A DNA stretch of 64,000 nucleotides. Source: Ignavibacteria bacterium (GTDB taxonomy: Bacteria; Bacteroidota; Ignavibacteria; SZUA-365). The DNA lies in contig JADKJW010000013.1 of the NCBI GenBank assembly GCA_016720835.1, forward strand, positions 77,974-141,973, read 5' to 3'. Under the pieces are notes generated by a model. It was not told where the DNA came from. It did no database searches and saw only the letters and a list, made by a program, of their open reading frames with translations. Below, piece by piece: positions 20,056 through 28,803 of the stretch. A program made the position numbers and the translations under genes. Each line of letters starts with the position of its first letter. The first letter of the stretch is position 1.

Positions 20056-22440
20056 ATGAAACAGGTGTTCGCGCTCTCCGCGGCGATTCTCGCGTTCGCC
20101 ACCGTCGCCGTTTCGCAACCGGTCATCGTCAAAGTCGACAACGGGACCACCCGGGGGTACAATGTCGGCAACGGCAACGTCCCGCTGACGAACTTCGAGG
20201 AATCGGCGATGCTGCTGCCGGCCGGCCCGTGCGCGGTCAACAAAATCCTCGTCTACTATGCGGGCGCGACCGCCGCGAAGGACACGCTGTACATCGTCGG
20301 CGATCCGTCGGAAGGGGCGATTCCGCCGACGAGCTTCGTGTGGTCGTACAACACGCTCATCCCTCCGATCGTGGTCGATTACCCCGGCACGCCGGGCTGG
20401 TACGAATTCGACATCAGCGGCAGCGGGGTGCGTTCGGACGGCTACGACCGCATCGTGATCCAACACCGCATCAAGCGGCTGGGTCCGTTCTTCGGGGTCG
20501 ACAGCGACGGGACCTCCTCGCCGCTGGCGTCCTTCCTGTACGATCCCGTCTCGACGAACACGCTGGGTTTCCCCGGTGTGTACTACCGCTCCAGCAACGA
20601 TTACATGATCCGTCTCGAAGTCGTGTACGAGCGCCCCAGCGGAAACACGTCCGAACCGCCGCCCGCGCCGACCATGGTCGACGTCACGAAACAGGCCGGG
20701 ATCACGGACGTATCGGGCAACGTCATGAAGGCCGCGCGCGTCAGCGTGGCGGACTGGAACGGCGACGGATTCGACGACATCGCGGTCGGCGCGAACTTCT
20801 TCCAGAACCAGAGGGACGGCAGCTTCCGGCGCGTCGATCCCGGCATCCAGGCGGGCGCGTCCGTCTGGGCCGACATCGACAACGACGGGAAGCTCGACTG
20901 CTACGCGGTGAACGGCGGCGCGGGGGACAAGGTGTACCGCAACGACGGCAACGGCAGCTTCACCGACATCACCGCGCAGACGAAGATCGCGAATCCCTAT
21001 CCCACCGTCACGCCGATGTGGACGGATCTCAACAACGACGGCTGGCTCGACCTCTTCATCGCCAACGGGCGCGCCGAGGCGGGGGGGCAGGAAACATACT
21101 ATCCCGACCAGCTCTGGCTGAGCAACGGGGACGGCAGCTTCCGCAACGCCACGTCCTCCGCGGGCATCGCCGCGGGCGAACCGTCCCCGTACTACGACTG
21201 CTGGGCCGCGAGCGCCTGCGACTACAACGACGACAACCGCACGGATCTCTTCGTCGCCACCTACCGCCTCGCGCCCGACCTCCTGTACCGCAACAGCGCC
21301 GGCGGCGTGTTCAGCGAAGTGGGCGCGACGACGGGCCTGCGCGGCGTGCCCACCGCCGCGCCGCAGTACTTCGGTCACGGCGCGGGCACGGAATGGGGGG
21401 ATCTGAATAATGACGGATATGAAGACCTTGTTGTCGGCAATCTCGGGCATCCGGACTGGCGCGGCATGGTGTCGAATCCTTCGCTGATCTTCCAGAACAA
21501 GGGCAGGCCGAACTTCCTGTTCGAGGAAGTGCACCAGGAACTCGGACTGAAGTTCTTCGAGATGAACTTCGGGGTCGTTCTCCTGGATCTCGATCTCGAC
21601 GGGGCGCTCGACATCTGGCACTGCCAGTACGCGTACAACGCCGCGGGCGCGAGCGGCGAACCGACCCGGCGCTCGCGGATGTACCGCAACCTGGGCGCCC
21701 CCGGGTACCGCCTGCGCGACGTCACCTGGCAGCTCGGCTGCGTGATTCACGGCGCATGGACGGCGGCGCGGCTCGACTACGACAACGACGGCGACATGGA
21801 TCTCGTGGCCGCGAGCCCGACCGGCGGCCTGCTCCTGTTCCGCAACGACGTCGCGCGCGCGGGCCGCTTCCTCGGCATCCGCCTGACCGGCAGTCCGGCG
21901 GACAAGGTCCCGATGGACGCCTACGGAGCGAAGATCGTCGTCTACGCCGGCGGCAGGCAATTCTACCGGGGCAATCCGTCGGGCGGCAGCGGCACCACCG
22001 CGTCGCAGAACAGCAACGAGTACCACTTCGGCCTCGGAAGCGTTTCCGGCATCGACAGCGTGGTGGTGCGGTACCCGAACGGCTCCCGCCGCGCGTATAC
22101 CACGCTCCTGCCGGACAGGAAATACACGCTTGCGTACGACGGCACCATCTCGACCGATGCGGAGCCGCTCGCCGCGGCCGCCGGCGCGTGGACGCTCGCC
22201 GCGCCGCGCGCGGACAAGGATCTCGTGCAGTTCGCGCTTCGAGGAGAGGGAACGCTCTCCGCCGCGCGCGCCGAGGTGTTCGACGTCATCGGCCGCAGCG
22301 TGCTCAGCGCGCCGCTCGGCGATGTCTCCGCGGGCATGCACGCCGTCCGCGCGGGGCGGTCCCTTTCGGCGGGCATGTACGTCCTCAGGGTATCGTCCGC
22401 CTCCGCGTCGGTTTCCGCGAAGTTCGTCGTGACGCGGTAG
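20056..22440 (+). CDS. Secreted VCBS/FG-GAP protein with ASPIC/UnbV domain and T9SS sorting domain
   Basis: The protein has 794 residues; the ATG at 20056 starts the signal peptide KQVFALSAAILAFATVAVSQ. Residues about 20-200 form a beta domain of unknown type. Then come VCBS/FG-GAP repeats (VADWNGDGFDDIAVG, WADIDNDGKLDCYAV, WTDLNNDGWLDLFIANG, WGDLNNDGYEDLVVG, RLDYDNDGDMDLVA) and an ASPIC/UnbV-like segment (FLGIRLTG, NPSGGSGTTASQNSNEYHFGLG, IDSVVVRYPNGSRR). The C-terminal 80 residues (VFDVIGRSVLSAPLG, SAGMYVLRVSSASAS, KFVVTR) are a T9SS type A domain. The combination is frequent in FCB-group surface proteins. A -7-like TATTTTAT at 20007-20014 precedes it, giving a leader of about 40 bases. Confidence 0.85.
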   Translation: MKQVFALSAAILAFATVAVSQPVIVKVDNGTTRGYNVGNGNVPLTNFEESAMLLPAGPCAVNKILVYYAGATAAKDTLYIVGDPSEGAIPPTSFVWSYNTLIPPIVVDYPGTPGWYEFDISGSGVRSDGYDRIVIQHRIKRLGPFFGVDSDGTSSPLASFLYDPVSTNTLGFPGVYYRSSNDYMIRLEVVYERPSGNTSEPPPAPTMVDVTKQAGITDVSGNVMKAARVSVADWNGDGFDDIAVGANFFQNQRDGSFRRVDPGIQAGASVWADIDNDGKLDCYAVNGGAGDKVYRNDGNGSFTDITAQTKIANPYPTVTPMWTDLNNDGWLDLFIANGRAEAGGQETYYPDQLWLSNGDGSFRNATSSAGIAAGEPSPYYDCWAASACDYNDDNRTDLFVATYRLAPDLLYRNSAGGVFSEVGATTGLRGVPTAAPQYFGHGAGTEWGDLNNDGYEDLVVGNLGHPDWRGMVSNPSLIFQNKGRPNFLFEEVHQELGLKFFEMNFGVVLLDLDLDGALDIWHCQYAYNAAGASGEPTRRSRMYRNLGAPGYRLRDVTWQLGCVIHGAWTAARLDYDNDGDMDLVAASPTGGLLLFRNDVARAGRFLGIRLTGSPADKVPMDAYGAKIVVYAGGRQFYRGNPSGGSGTTASQNSNEYHFGLGSVSGIDSVVVRYPNGSRRAYTTLLPDRKYTLAYDGTISTDAEPLAAAAGAWTLAAPRADKDLVQFALRGEGTLSAARAEVFDVIGRSVLSAPLGDVSAGMHAVRAGRSLSAGMYVLRVSSASASVSAKFVVTR

Positions 22441-22503
22441 CTCCGTCACATCCTCCTCGATCGTGCCGCCATTCTTCTCACTTTTCCAGCAATGGAGTGC
22501 TTC

Positions 22504-23371
22504 ATGAACCCATCGAAATTCATCGTGCCTTCCGGCGCCAGCATCCGGCTGAAGGACTTCGATCCCGAGGACACCGGGGAATTCAAGTCCAAGGAGGACG
22601 CGGTCGAGAAATTGAGCACCGACATCGCGGATCTCGCGAACATGCAGGACATCCTCTACGCCCAGAACACCTACGCCCTCCTCCTCATTTTCCAGGCCAT
22701 GGACGCCGCGGGAAAGGACGGGACCATCAAGCACGTCCATGTCGGGCGTCAATCCGCAGGGCTGCCAGGTGTTCAGCTTCAAGGCGCCATCGCCGGAGGA
22801 ACTGGATCACGACTATCTCTGGCGCTGCACGAAGGCGCTTCCCGAGCGCGGGCGCATCGGCATCTTCAACCGTTCGTATTACGAGGAAGTGCTCGTCGCC
22901 CGCGTGCATCCGGAGATCCTCGAGCGCCAGCAACTGCCGAAGGAGGCGAAGGGCGGAAATGTCTGGAAGCGCCGTTACAAGGAGATCAACAATTTCGAGG
23001 AGTACCTCGTCTCGAACGGGATCATCGTCCTGAAATTCTTCCTGAATGTCTCGAAGAAGGAGCAGAAACGCCGCTTCCTCGAGCGCCTGACGAAGGCGGA
23101 AAAGCACTGGAAGTTTTCGCTGACGGACGCGAAGGAACGCGGACATTGGGCCGACTACATGGAAGCCTACGAACGCATGCTCGAAGCGACGAGTACCGTC
23201 CACGCGCCCTGGCACGTCGTTCCCGCGGATCACAAGTGGTTCACCCGCGCGGCGGTTGCGGACATCATCGTCAGGAAACTGCGCTCGCTCGACCTTCGCC
23301 ACCCCGAAATCGACGACGCGCAGCGTGAAGAACTGCGCAAGGCGAAAGCCATGCTGGAAGCGGAGGACTGA
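22504..23371 (+). pseudogene. Polyphosphate kinase 2 family phosphotransferase (PPK2), frameshifted
   Basis: The N-terminal frame reads FQAMDAAGKDGTIKHV, the PPK2 Walker A region. The second frame continues from about 22739 with MSGVNPQGCQVFSFKAPS, then YLWRCTKALPERGRIGIFNRSYYEEVL with the Walker B/lid Arg-rich segment, KFFLNVSKKEQKRRFLERL, KHWKFSLTDAKERGHWADYMEAYERML, and WHVVPADHKWFTR. Together these make a normal PPK2 of about 288 residues. The text GTCCATG at 22735-22741 has one extra C compared with the expected GTCATG, which creates the break. The family uses polyphosphate to phosphorylate nucleotides. ATG 22504 is preferred because GGAG lies six bases before it. Confidence 0.85.
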
Positions 23372-23376
23372 TCGCC

Positions 23377-24432
23377 ATGCTGTCCACACGCGCCGTCGTC
23401 ATTCCGCTCACCATCCTCGCCTCCATCGCGGTCGGCGCGGTGCTCAGTCTCCTGCGCCCGGTGCTGCTGCCGTTTGCGCTCGCCGTGTTCCTGTCCTTCC
23501 TGTTCAAGCCGGTGCTGATCTTCTGCGCGAAAAAGAAGATCCCGTCCACCGTCGGGATTCTGTTCGTGGTGCTGATCATGGCCGGTGTCCTCTTCGGTCT
23601 GTCGATGATCGTGGTGTCGAGCGTGGACGCGTTCATCGGCGCGCTTCCGCGCTACGCGGACAGGCTGAACGCGCTCGTCGCGGGCGCCACCGAGACCACG
23701 CGGCTGCTGGCCGCGGAGCTGGGCATGAACCCCGACGAACTCCTCTTCAGCGACGCGATCTCGGCCGGGGCCCTCACCGAGTTCATCAGTTCCAGCATCG
23801 GATCCCTGTTCACGCTGCTCGGAAACGCCTTCCTGATCCTGCTGTTCCTGATCTTCATTCTCGCCGGCAGCGGCGATCTCTCGCGCAAGTTCGCGCACGC
23901 GTTCGCGGACGCGCAGGCGGAGCGCGCAACCGTCGTCATCGGAAACATCGACGCGCGCGTGCGGCAGTACATGGTCACCAAGACGCTGGTCAGTCTGCTG
24001 ACCGGCGCCACCTCGGCCATCATCCTCACGATCATCGGCGTCGACTTCGCGCTGCTCTGGGGTTTCCTGACCTTCCTGCTGAACTTCATTCCGAATATCG
24101 GATCGCTGTTCGGCACGGTCTTCCCGGTGACGATCGCGCTGCTGCAGTTCGACAGTCCGGCGCAGGCCATCATCGCGCTGGTGCTGCTGGTGCTCTCGCA
24201 GAACCTGATCGGCAACATTCTCGAACCCAAGATCATGGCCTTCAGCCTGAACCTGAGCCCGCTGCTCATCCTGGTCTCGCTCATGTTCTGGGGCTGGCTC
24301 TGGGGCGTCATGGGAATGATCCTGGCGGTCCCGATCATGTCGACGATCAAGATCATCTGCGAGCAGGTGGAAAGCCTGAAGCCGATCGCCATCTTCATGA
24401 GCGGCTCCGTCTCGGTGGTGCGCACACGATGA
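23377..24432 (+). CDS. AI-2E/PerM family transporter
   Basis: The protein has 351 residues, with two N-terminal helices (VVIPLTILASIAVGAVLSLL, LPFALAVFLSFLFKPVLIF), a central hairpin and extramembrane region, and the C-terminal membrane bundle with WGFLTFLLNFIPNIGSLFGT, ALVLLVLSQNLIGNILEPKIMA and LLILVSLMFWGWLWG(V)MGM, the conserved signature of this family. Members export small molecules; AI-2 uptake or export is shown for only a few, and others act as Na+/H+ antiporters. It starts 5 bases after the PPK2 gene and its stop overlaps the rlpA start (ATGA), so the three genes form one transcription unit. Confidence 0.88.
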   Translation: MLSTRAVVIPLTILASIAVGAVLSLLRPVLLPFALAVFLSFLFKPVLIFCAKKKIPSTVGILFVVLIMAGVLFGLSMIVVSSVDAFIGALPRYADRLNALVAGATETTRLLAAELGMNPDELLFSDAISAGALTEFISSSIGSLFTLLGNAFLILLFLIFILAGSGDLSRKFAHAFADAQAERATVVIGNIDARVRQYMVTKTLVSLLTGATSAIILTIIGVDFALLWGFLTFLLNFIPNIGSLFGTVFPVTIALLQFDSPAQAIIALVLLVLSQNLIGNILEPKIMAFSLNLSPLLILVSLMFWGWLWGVMGMILAVPIMSTIKIICEQVESLKPIAIFMSGSVSVVRTR

Positions 24433-25136
24433 CGTCCGGATCGCGCGTCGGCGACCGTCGCGCCGCGCGGAGGGTCGCGGGCGTCCTCGCCGTGTTTCTC
24501 GCGCTCGCGCTCGCCGCGTCCGCGCGCGCGCAGGACGGCGACTCCCAGACGGGCGTCGCGTCCTACTACGCGCACGAGTTTCACGGAAAGACGACGGCCA
24601 ACGGCGAGCGCTTCAGCATGTGGGCGATGACCGCGGCGCATCAGACCCTGCCGTTCAACACGCTGGTGCGGGTGACGAATCTCGACAACAGGAAGCAGGT
24701 GGTGGTGCGCATCAACGATGCAGGCCCCTTCAAGGACGAGCGCATCATCGATCTGTCGAAGGCCGCCGCCGCCCGGCTCGACATGATCCGCCCGGGGAAG
24801 GCGCGGGTGCGCCTCGACGTCGTGGGGCAGGCGCCGTCGATCAACGGCGATCACGTATCGCGCAACGAATTCTACAAGATCGACATCTCCCGCGCGAAGC
24901 TTTCCGGCTACGGCATCCAGGTGGCGTCGTTCACGGATCTCGACCACCTCATCGTCCGGCTGAACGCGCTCGAACGCAAGGGCGTCGGCAACCTGTACGT
25001 GCAGATCGGCACCGTGGACGCGGAAACCGTGCATCGCCTGGTGATCGGCGGGTATGACGACCGTCCGTCCGCGGAAGCGGCGCTCAAGACGCTGAAGAAG
25101 AAGGGCGTGCCGGGCTTCGTCTTTCAGGTGCGCTGA
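24429..25136 (+). CDS. rlpA: RlpA-like septal ring lytic transglycosylase with SPOR domain
   Basis: The protein has 235 residues. A signal peptide (AVFLALALAASARAQ) is followed by a double-psi beta-barrel with GVASYYAHEFHGKTTANGERF, TAAHQTLPFNTLVRVTNLDN and VVRINDAGPF, including the conserved Asp of RlpA. The C terminus (GYGIQVASFTDLDHLIVRL ... GGYDDRPSAEAALKTLKKKG) is a SPOR domain, which binds denuded septal glycan. RlpA acts on such glycan strands in the periplasm during cell division. No lipobox Cys is present, so this version is soluble rather than a lipoprotein. It is coupled to the upstream transporter gene by the 4-base overlap. Confidence 0.88.
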   Translation: MTSGSRVGDRRAARRVAGVLAVFLALALAASARAQDGDSQTGVASYYAHEFHGKTTANGERFSMWAMTAAHQTLPFNTLVRVTNLDNRKQVVVRINDAGPFKDERIIDLSKAAAARLDMIRPGKARVRLDVVGQAPSINGDHVSRNEFYKIDISRAKLSGYGIQVASFTDLDHLIVRLNALERKGVGNLYVQIGTVDAETVHRLVIGGYDDRPSAEAALKTLKKKGVPGFVFQVR

Positions 25137-25160
25137 GCGGGCGGACGCGTTTCCCGGCCG

Positions 25161-26045
25161 TCAGAAGAGGAAGAGGATCGCAACCCCGGCGACGGCGAGG
25201 AAGGCGCCCGCGACGGCTTTCCAGTGCAGCCGTTCCTTCGAAATGGCGCGCACCATCGGGAGCATGATGATCGGCGGGGTGGCCATGATGGTGGCGGCGA
25301 TCGCGGTCTTGGTGTTGGCGATGGCGACGAGACTGAAGGTGATGCCGAGGTAGGGACCGATGACCGCGCCGATGCCGGTGAGGAGCAGGGCGCGCCGGTC
25401 GCGCGCATAGGCGCGCACGAAATGCCGCGACGAGCGCATGATGAACGCGGCGGGCACCATGACGGCCACCGCCGCGGCGATGCGCCAGAACGTGGCGACG
25501 AAGGCGTGGATGTCGCCTTCCATGAAGGCCTGCTTCGCGAAGATCAGCCCCACTGCCTGGCCGAGCGCGCCGAAAAACGCGTAGAGAATGCCGCTCCAGC
25601 TCGCGTGCCGTTTGCCGGGGATGTTCTCGCGCCTGTCCAGCACGACCAGCGCGATGCCCGCGACCGTCAACGCCATGCCCGCGACGGCGGCGATCGCGAT
25701 GGATTCCCCCAGGAAAAAGAAGGCGAGCACGGCGGTCATCGCGGGATTGATCGCCATGATCAGCATGCTGACACGCGCGCCGTTTTTTTCGAAGGCGAGG
25801 AACAGAAAGCCGTCGCCGAACACGAGGCCGATCAGTCCGCTGACGGACAACAGCCAGAGTTGCGAGGTCTGGATGCGCATCGGCAGCCCGAGCGCGAGGA
25901 CGGAGACCGAGAGCAGGACGAGCGCGAAACAGAGACGCGCGGTGTTGACCTGCATGGACCCGACGCGTTTCGACGCCGCCGAAAACGCCAGGGCGGTGCC
26001 CGACCACAGGATGGCCGTCGCAAGCGCGCTCAATTCGCCAATCAA
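25161..26045 (-). CDS. EamA/DMT-superfamily transporter
   Basis: The protein has 294 residues with ten predicted helices in two homologous EamA halves. The first half contains ATAILWSGTALAFSAASKRVG and the hinge INPAMTAVLAFFFLGESI; the second repeats the pattern with GILYAFFGALGQAVGLIFAKQA and ATIMATPPIIMLPMVRAIS. The substrate cannot be deduced; relatives export amino acids, nucleosides or metabolites from the cytoplasm. The gene is convergent with rlpA (24 bases apart) and is a single-gene unit, with no clear neighbour relationship. A tandem duplication of halves is normal for the family. Confidence 0.88.
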   Translation of the reverse strand: MIGELSALATAILWSGTALAFSAASKRVGSMQVNTARLCFALVLLSVSVLALGLPMRIQTSQLWLLSVSGLIGLVFGDGFLFLAFEKNGARVSMLIMAINPAMTAVLAFFFLGESIAIAAVAGMALTVAGIALVVLDRRENIPGKRHASWSGILYAFFGALGQAVGLIFAKQAFMEGDIHAFVATFWRIAAAVAVMVPAAFIMRSSRHFVRAYARDRRALLLTGIGAVIGPYLGITFSLVAIANTKTAIAATIMATPPIIMLPMVRAISKERLHWKAVAGAFLAVAGVAILFLF

Positions 26046-26243
26046 CAGAGTTCGTTCCTTTCGTGCCTGTCCATCTCAGTCCCCGAGCGGTGCGCACCGG
26101 TTTCAGATCCTCAATGTCTCCCTTTTCTCTCCGGGATCAAAAGTCGGGCAAGGGATCTCGGATGAGCGCTGAGGTCGCGCGCATGGACGCAACGCATATG
26201 GACGAAGCGCGCGGCCTGCCGTTGCGCGTCGACGCGGGCTTCG

Positions 26244-26912
26244 TCAGGTGAAGAGCCAATCTCCGAAGGAGGCGGGTTGATGAAAATCCGGCACGGCCGT
26301 CGGGATGTGCGCCCAGCATGCGTGCTGCGGATTGGTGCGGCCGCCGCAGCGGTACAGGTTGCCGGTCCACCGTGTCCCCGGCTCGTGGCGCACCGGACAT
26401 CCCGCGAGCTCCGCGAGCCTCTGGTAGGGGAGCGCCGCGACGATGCGCCAGGAGCGGTCGTCCGCGGATTCCTCCTTCGCCGGGCCCGGAACGGAATGCC
26501 AGACCGCGATGTCCTTCGCTCCCGCCGCGTCGATATGCGAACGATCGAGGCGGCCGGCGCCGAAACCGAGGAGGAACACGCCGCAGGCATTGATTTCGAC
26601 GTTGAAGTACCCTCCCGACGGCGGCGGATGGGGACAGAAGAACAGTTCCACGCAGCTGTCCGTCCACACCGGTCCGTTCAAGTCCCGGACCCGGGAGGAG
26701 ATATGCCGGTCCTCACAGTCGAAGGCCGCGAGCAGATGCGTGGCGCTGCTGCGCAGCCTGACAGTGGTGCGGTGACGCGCACCGTGCACGTGCCATGGAA
26801 AGTGCGCGATGTCCGCGCTCGCGGGCGCGGCGGTCGATGTGTCGCGGACGAGCGCGTCGAAGGGCAGGGCGTCCTCCGCGCGCGGGATGAGCAGCGTCGG
26901 CCGCGTCGTCAA
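26244..26912 (-). CDS. CBM9-like carbohydrate-binding protein, TTG start
   Basis: The protein has about 222 residues. The pattern HFPWHVHGARHRTTVRLRSS, LLAAFDCEDRHI, WTDSCVELFFCP and FNVEINACGVFLLGFG matches the family-9 carbohydrate-binding module-like domain found in many Bacteroidota proteins of unknown function. No ATG exists in frame near the expected start. A TTG at 26912 whose last two bases open the TGA stop of the upstream gene (TTGA) is the best candidate, giving translational coupling. No signal peptide is seen with this start, so the product is probably cytoplasmic, or the true start is upstream. Placement directly after a GH76-like gene suggests a shared glycan target. Confidence 0.6.
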   Translation of the reverse strand: MTTRPTLLIPRAEDALPFDALVRDTSTAAPASADIAHFPWHVHGARHRTTVRLRSSATHLLAAFDCEDRHISSRVRDLNGPVWTDSCVELFFCPHPPPSGGYFNVEINACGVFLLGFGAGRLDRSHIDAAGAKDIAVWHSVPGPAKEESADDRSWRIVAALPYQRLAELAGCPVRHEPGTRWTGNLYRCGGRTNPQHACWAHIPTAVPDFHQPASFGDWLFT

Positions 26913-28141
26913 CGGGGCGGCCGGTTCTTGAAGTAGGCGAACACCGCGAAGGCCCGCAGCGCCTGCGTCTGCGCATGCTGGTTGCCCAGGGCGTCCACGC
27001 CGTACCCGTCTTCTCCACCGTTCGGATTCCAGCCGTTTCGGATCGCGTGGTCCGTTTCCCGGTGCAGCGTCAGACGGGCCGTCCCGTGCGCGTTCGTCCA
27101 CACATGCTCGAGCATGGCCTCGACTTTCGCGGGGATGTCGGCGAGTTCGTCGGGCGCGATTTCATAGGCGTCCATGAGGTAGTGGACGAAGGCGCCGTTT
27201 CCATCCATGCGCAGCTGGTAGAAATCCGTCGGGTGCACCCAGCCGGTTTTAGGATCGAGAATCCGTTTCGCCGTGGCGATGACGATCTGCCTGATCTTGG
27301 GATTCTTCGTCACGCGGTAGAGCGATGCGCCGATCGAGCAGTACTCCGAACCTTCCCAGGGGAGCTGTTTCCCGAACGCCGCGAGACCCGAATCGCCCTT
27401 CCAGACGCCCTTGCCGCGATAGAATTTCTTGATGATGCCGGCCGATTTTCCGTCGCCGTTCCAGACGCGAAGGGCATCGTCCAGAAACTGCTTCTCGCCC
27501 GTGCCCTCGTAGAGCCAGCATGCGACATTCACCATCTGGTTCATGTTGCTGTTGGTGAACACCCTGTCCTGCTGCTTCGTGTTCGGCGGCCAGTTGTACC
27601 AGCTCCAATACCCTTCGTGGTTGGAGAGGCGGCCTTCGTCCCGCGCCTCGATGTAGCGGTTCTTTGCGCTCGCCACCAGAAGCGCGTTGGTCCTGCCGGT
27701 CACGTGCCACCAGTACATCTCGGCGAGGGCGTTCCACGCGCGATCGTCCACCCATGTGCCGTTGAACAGATACAGGAGGTCGTGCTCCACAAAGTGGAAG
27801 CGGCGCAGGGCGGTATCGCCCGTGATGGCGTAGAGGTAGGCATCGCCGATGGCGCCGTTCGCCGCCTCCCATCCCGCCACGTATTGTTTCACAAACAGCG
27901 GCCGCAGCAGGTACGCGCGTTGCAGCCATTTTTCGGTGGGAACGAAGGGTGCCGGGAGGGCGGGGGCGCCCGCTTCCCGCGTCGCGTCGGCGCCGCGTTG
28001 AAACAGCCGCGGCGCGGCCATCGCGTAGAGGATCGCCGCCGCGAGCACCGCAAGTCCTGCGTACAGCGCGCCCTCGCCGAGCGACGGTCCCCTCGTCGGC
28101 CGCGCGGGCGGTTTCACGTCACGACGCGTGCTCATTCGCAA
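26909..28141 (-). CDS. Glycoside hydrolase family 76-like (alpha/alpha)6 protein, membrane-anchored
   Basis: The protein has 410 residues. A basic start and a single hydrophobic segment (GALYAGLAVLAAAILYAMA) suggest an N-terminal anchor with the rest outside the cytoplasm. The body has the Trp/Tyr-rich helical-toroid pattern: GDAYLYAITGD, WVDDRAWNALAEMYWWHVTG, GYWSWYNWPPNTKQQDRVFTN, NQMVNVACWLYEGTG, then WNPNGGEDGYGVDALGNQHAQTQALRAF at the end. The WVDDxAW segment resembles the Asp-Asp catalytic motif of GH76 alpha-1,6-mannanases. The assignment to GH76 is from motif memory, so activity remains an inference. It is followed with a 4-base overlap by the CBM9-like gene. Confidence 0.55.
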   Translation of the reverse strand: MRMSTRRDVKPPARPTRGPSLGEGALYAGLAVLAAAILYAMAAPRLFQRGADATREAGAPALPAPFVPTEKWLQRAYLLRPLFVKQYVAGWEAANGAIGDAYLYAITGDTALRRFHFVEHDLLYLFNGTWVDDRAWNALAEMYWWHVTGRTNALLVASAKNRYIEARDEGRLSNHEGYWSWYNWPPNTKQQDRVFTNSNMNQMVNVACWLYEGTGEKQFLDDALRVWNGDGKSAGIIKKFYRGKGVWKGDSGLAAFGKQLPWEGSEYCSIGASLYRVTKNPKIRQIVIATAKRILDPKTGWVHPTDFYQLRMDGNGAFVHYLMDAYEIAPDELADIPAKVEAMLEHVWTNAHGTARLTLHRETDHAIRNGWNPNGGEDGYGVDALGNQHAQTQALRAFAVFAYFKNRPPR

Positions 28142-28159
28142 TTCCCCGGGGCGCCGTCG

Positions 28160-28432
28160 CTATTTCTCAGGCGCAACATAATTGACGCTCGCCAGGTCCG
28201 CGCCGTCGTCCAGCTTGAAAAACGCGAGCACCTGTTTGTTGAGGAACTCATCCGTCTTCGGATCCATCAGGTTGAGCCGGTACTCGTTGATGATCATGAT
28301 CTGCATCTTGATCCACTCGTTCCAGCAGTCGGGACAGGCGTGCGCCTTCAGCGCGGACGCGGTCTCCCCCGAATAAAAGGCGGTTTTCGTGATGGGCTCT
28401 TTCTGCTCGCCGCATCGTGAACATCTGATCAT
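28160..28432 (-). CDS. YggX-like Fe(2+)-trafficking family protein with added zinc-ribbon cysteines
   Basis: The protein has 90 residues. The C-terminal half, WNEWIKMQIMIINEYRLNLM then DPKTDEFLNKQVLAFF, matches the YggX core (W..W...Q..LINE..LN.M). In the N-terminal half, two CxxC pairs (CSRCG at residues 4-8 and CPDCW at 33-37) form a likely rubredoxin-like or zinc-ribbon knuckle that E. coli YggX does not have; E. coli has a single Cys there. Known YggX proteins protect Fe-S clusters from oxidative damage. The upstream 370-base region is shared with the divergent pilin gene. Confidence 0.7.
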   Translation of the reverse strand: MIRCSRCGEQKEPITKTAFYSGETASALKAHACPDCWNEWIKMQIMIINEYRLNLMDPKTDEFLNKQVLAFFKLDDGADLASVNYVAPEK

Positions 28433-28803
28433 GGGATACCCATCCTGTGTGTGTTGGTCGCGCGAGCGGGCAACTTATGAAATTGGCCGACAGCGTTCAA
28501 TGATCGCCCCGGGCCGCCGCCGCGAACCTTACAAAGTGTTCATGTTGGGTTCAGCTTGCTGAAAGGTACGTCGTGTACCTTTGCATGCAAGAAACAGCAA
28601 GAACAACCCGACGCGCAGACGCAGATCACTTTCAGACGCTTCAGACAACACCGCGAGAATAACAGACGATTAATGTGGAATTCAGACCCCTGTAAGATTG
28701 ACGCCCTAAATTTGTACGCAGAAACACGGCAATAGCACTCGATCTCGATCATCAGTTTTCCTAACCCCTCTCTCTCTCTCATCACTCTTTTCGGAGGTTT
28801 CTC
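28433..28803. promoter_or_regulatory. 371-base intergenic region upstream of the pilin gene
   Basis: This non-coding region separates the YggX-like gene from the divergent pilin gene and is richer in A/T than its surroundings. It holds a perfect 8-base inverted repeat AAAGGTAC-GTCGT-GTACCTTT at 28562-28582, a TTGCATGCAA palindrome at 28581-28590, a -7-like TAAATTTG at 28707-28714 without a clear -33, a CT-rich tract at about 28768-28780, and a strong GGAGG ribosome binding site at 28793-28797. It therefore likely carries the pilin promoter and operators. Confidence 0.45.
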
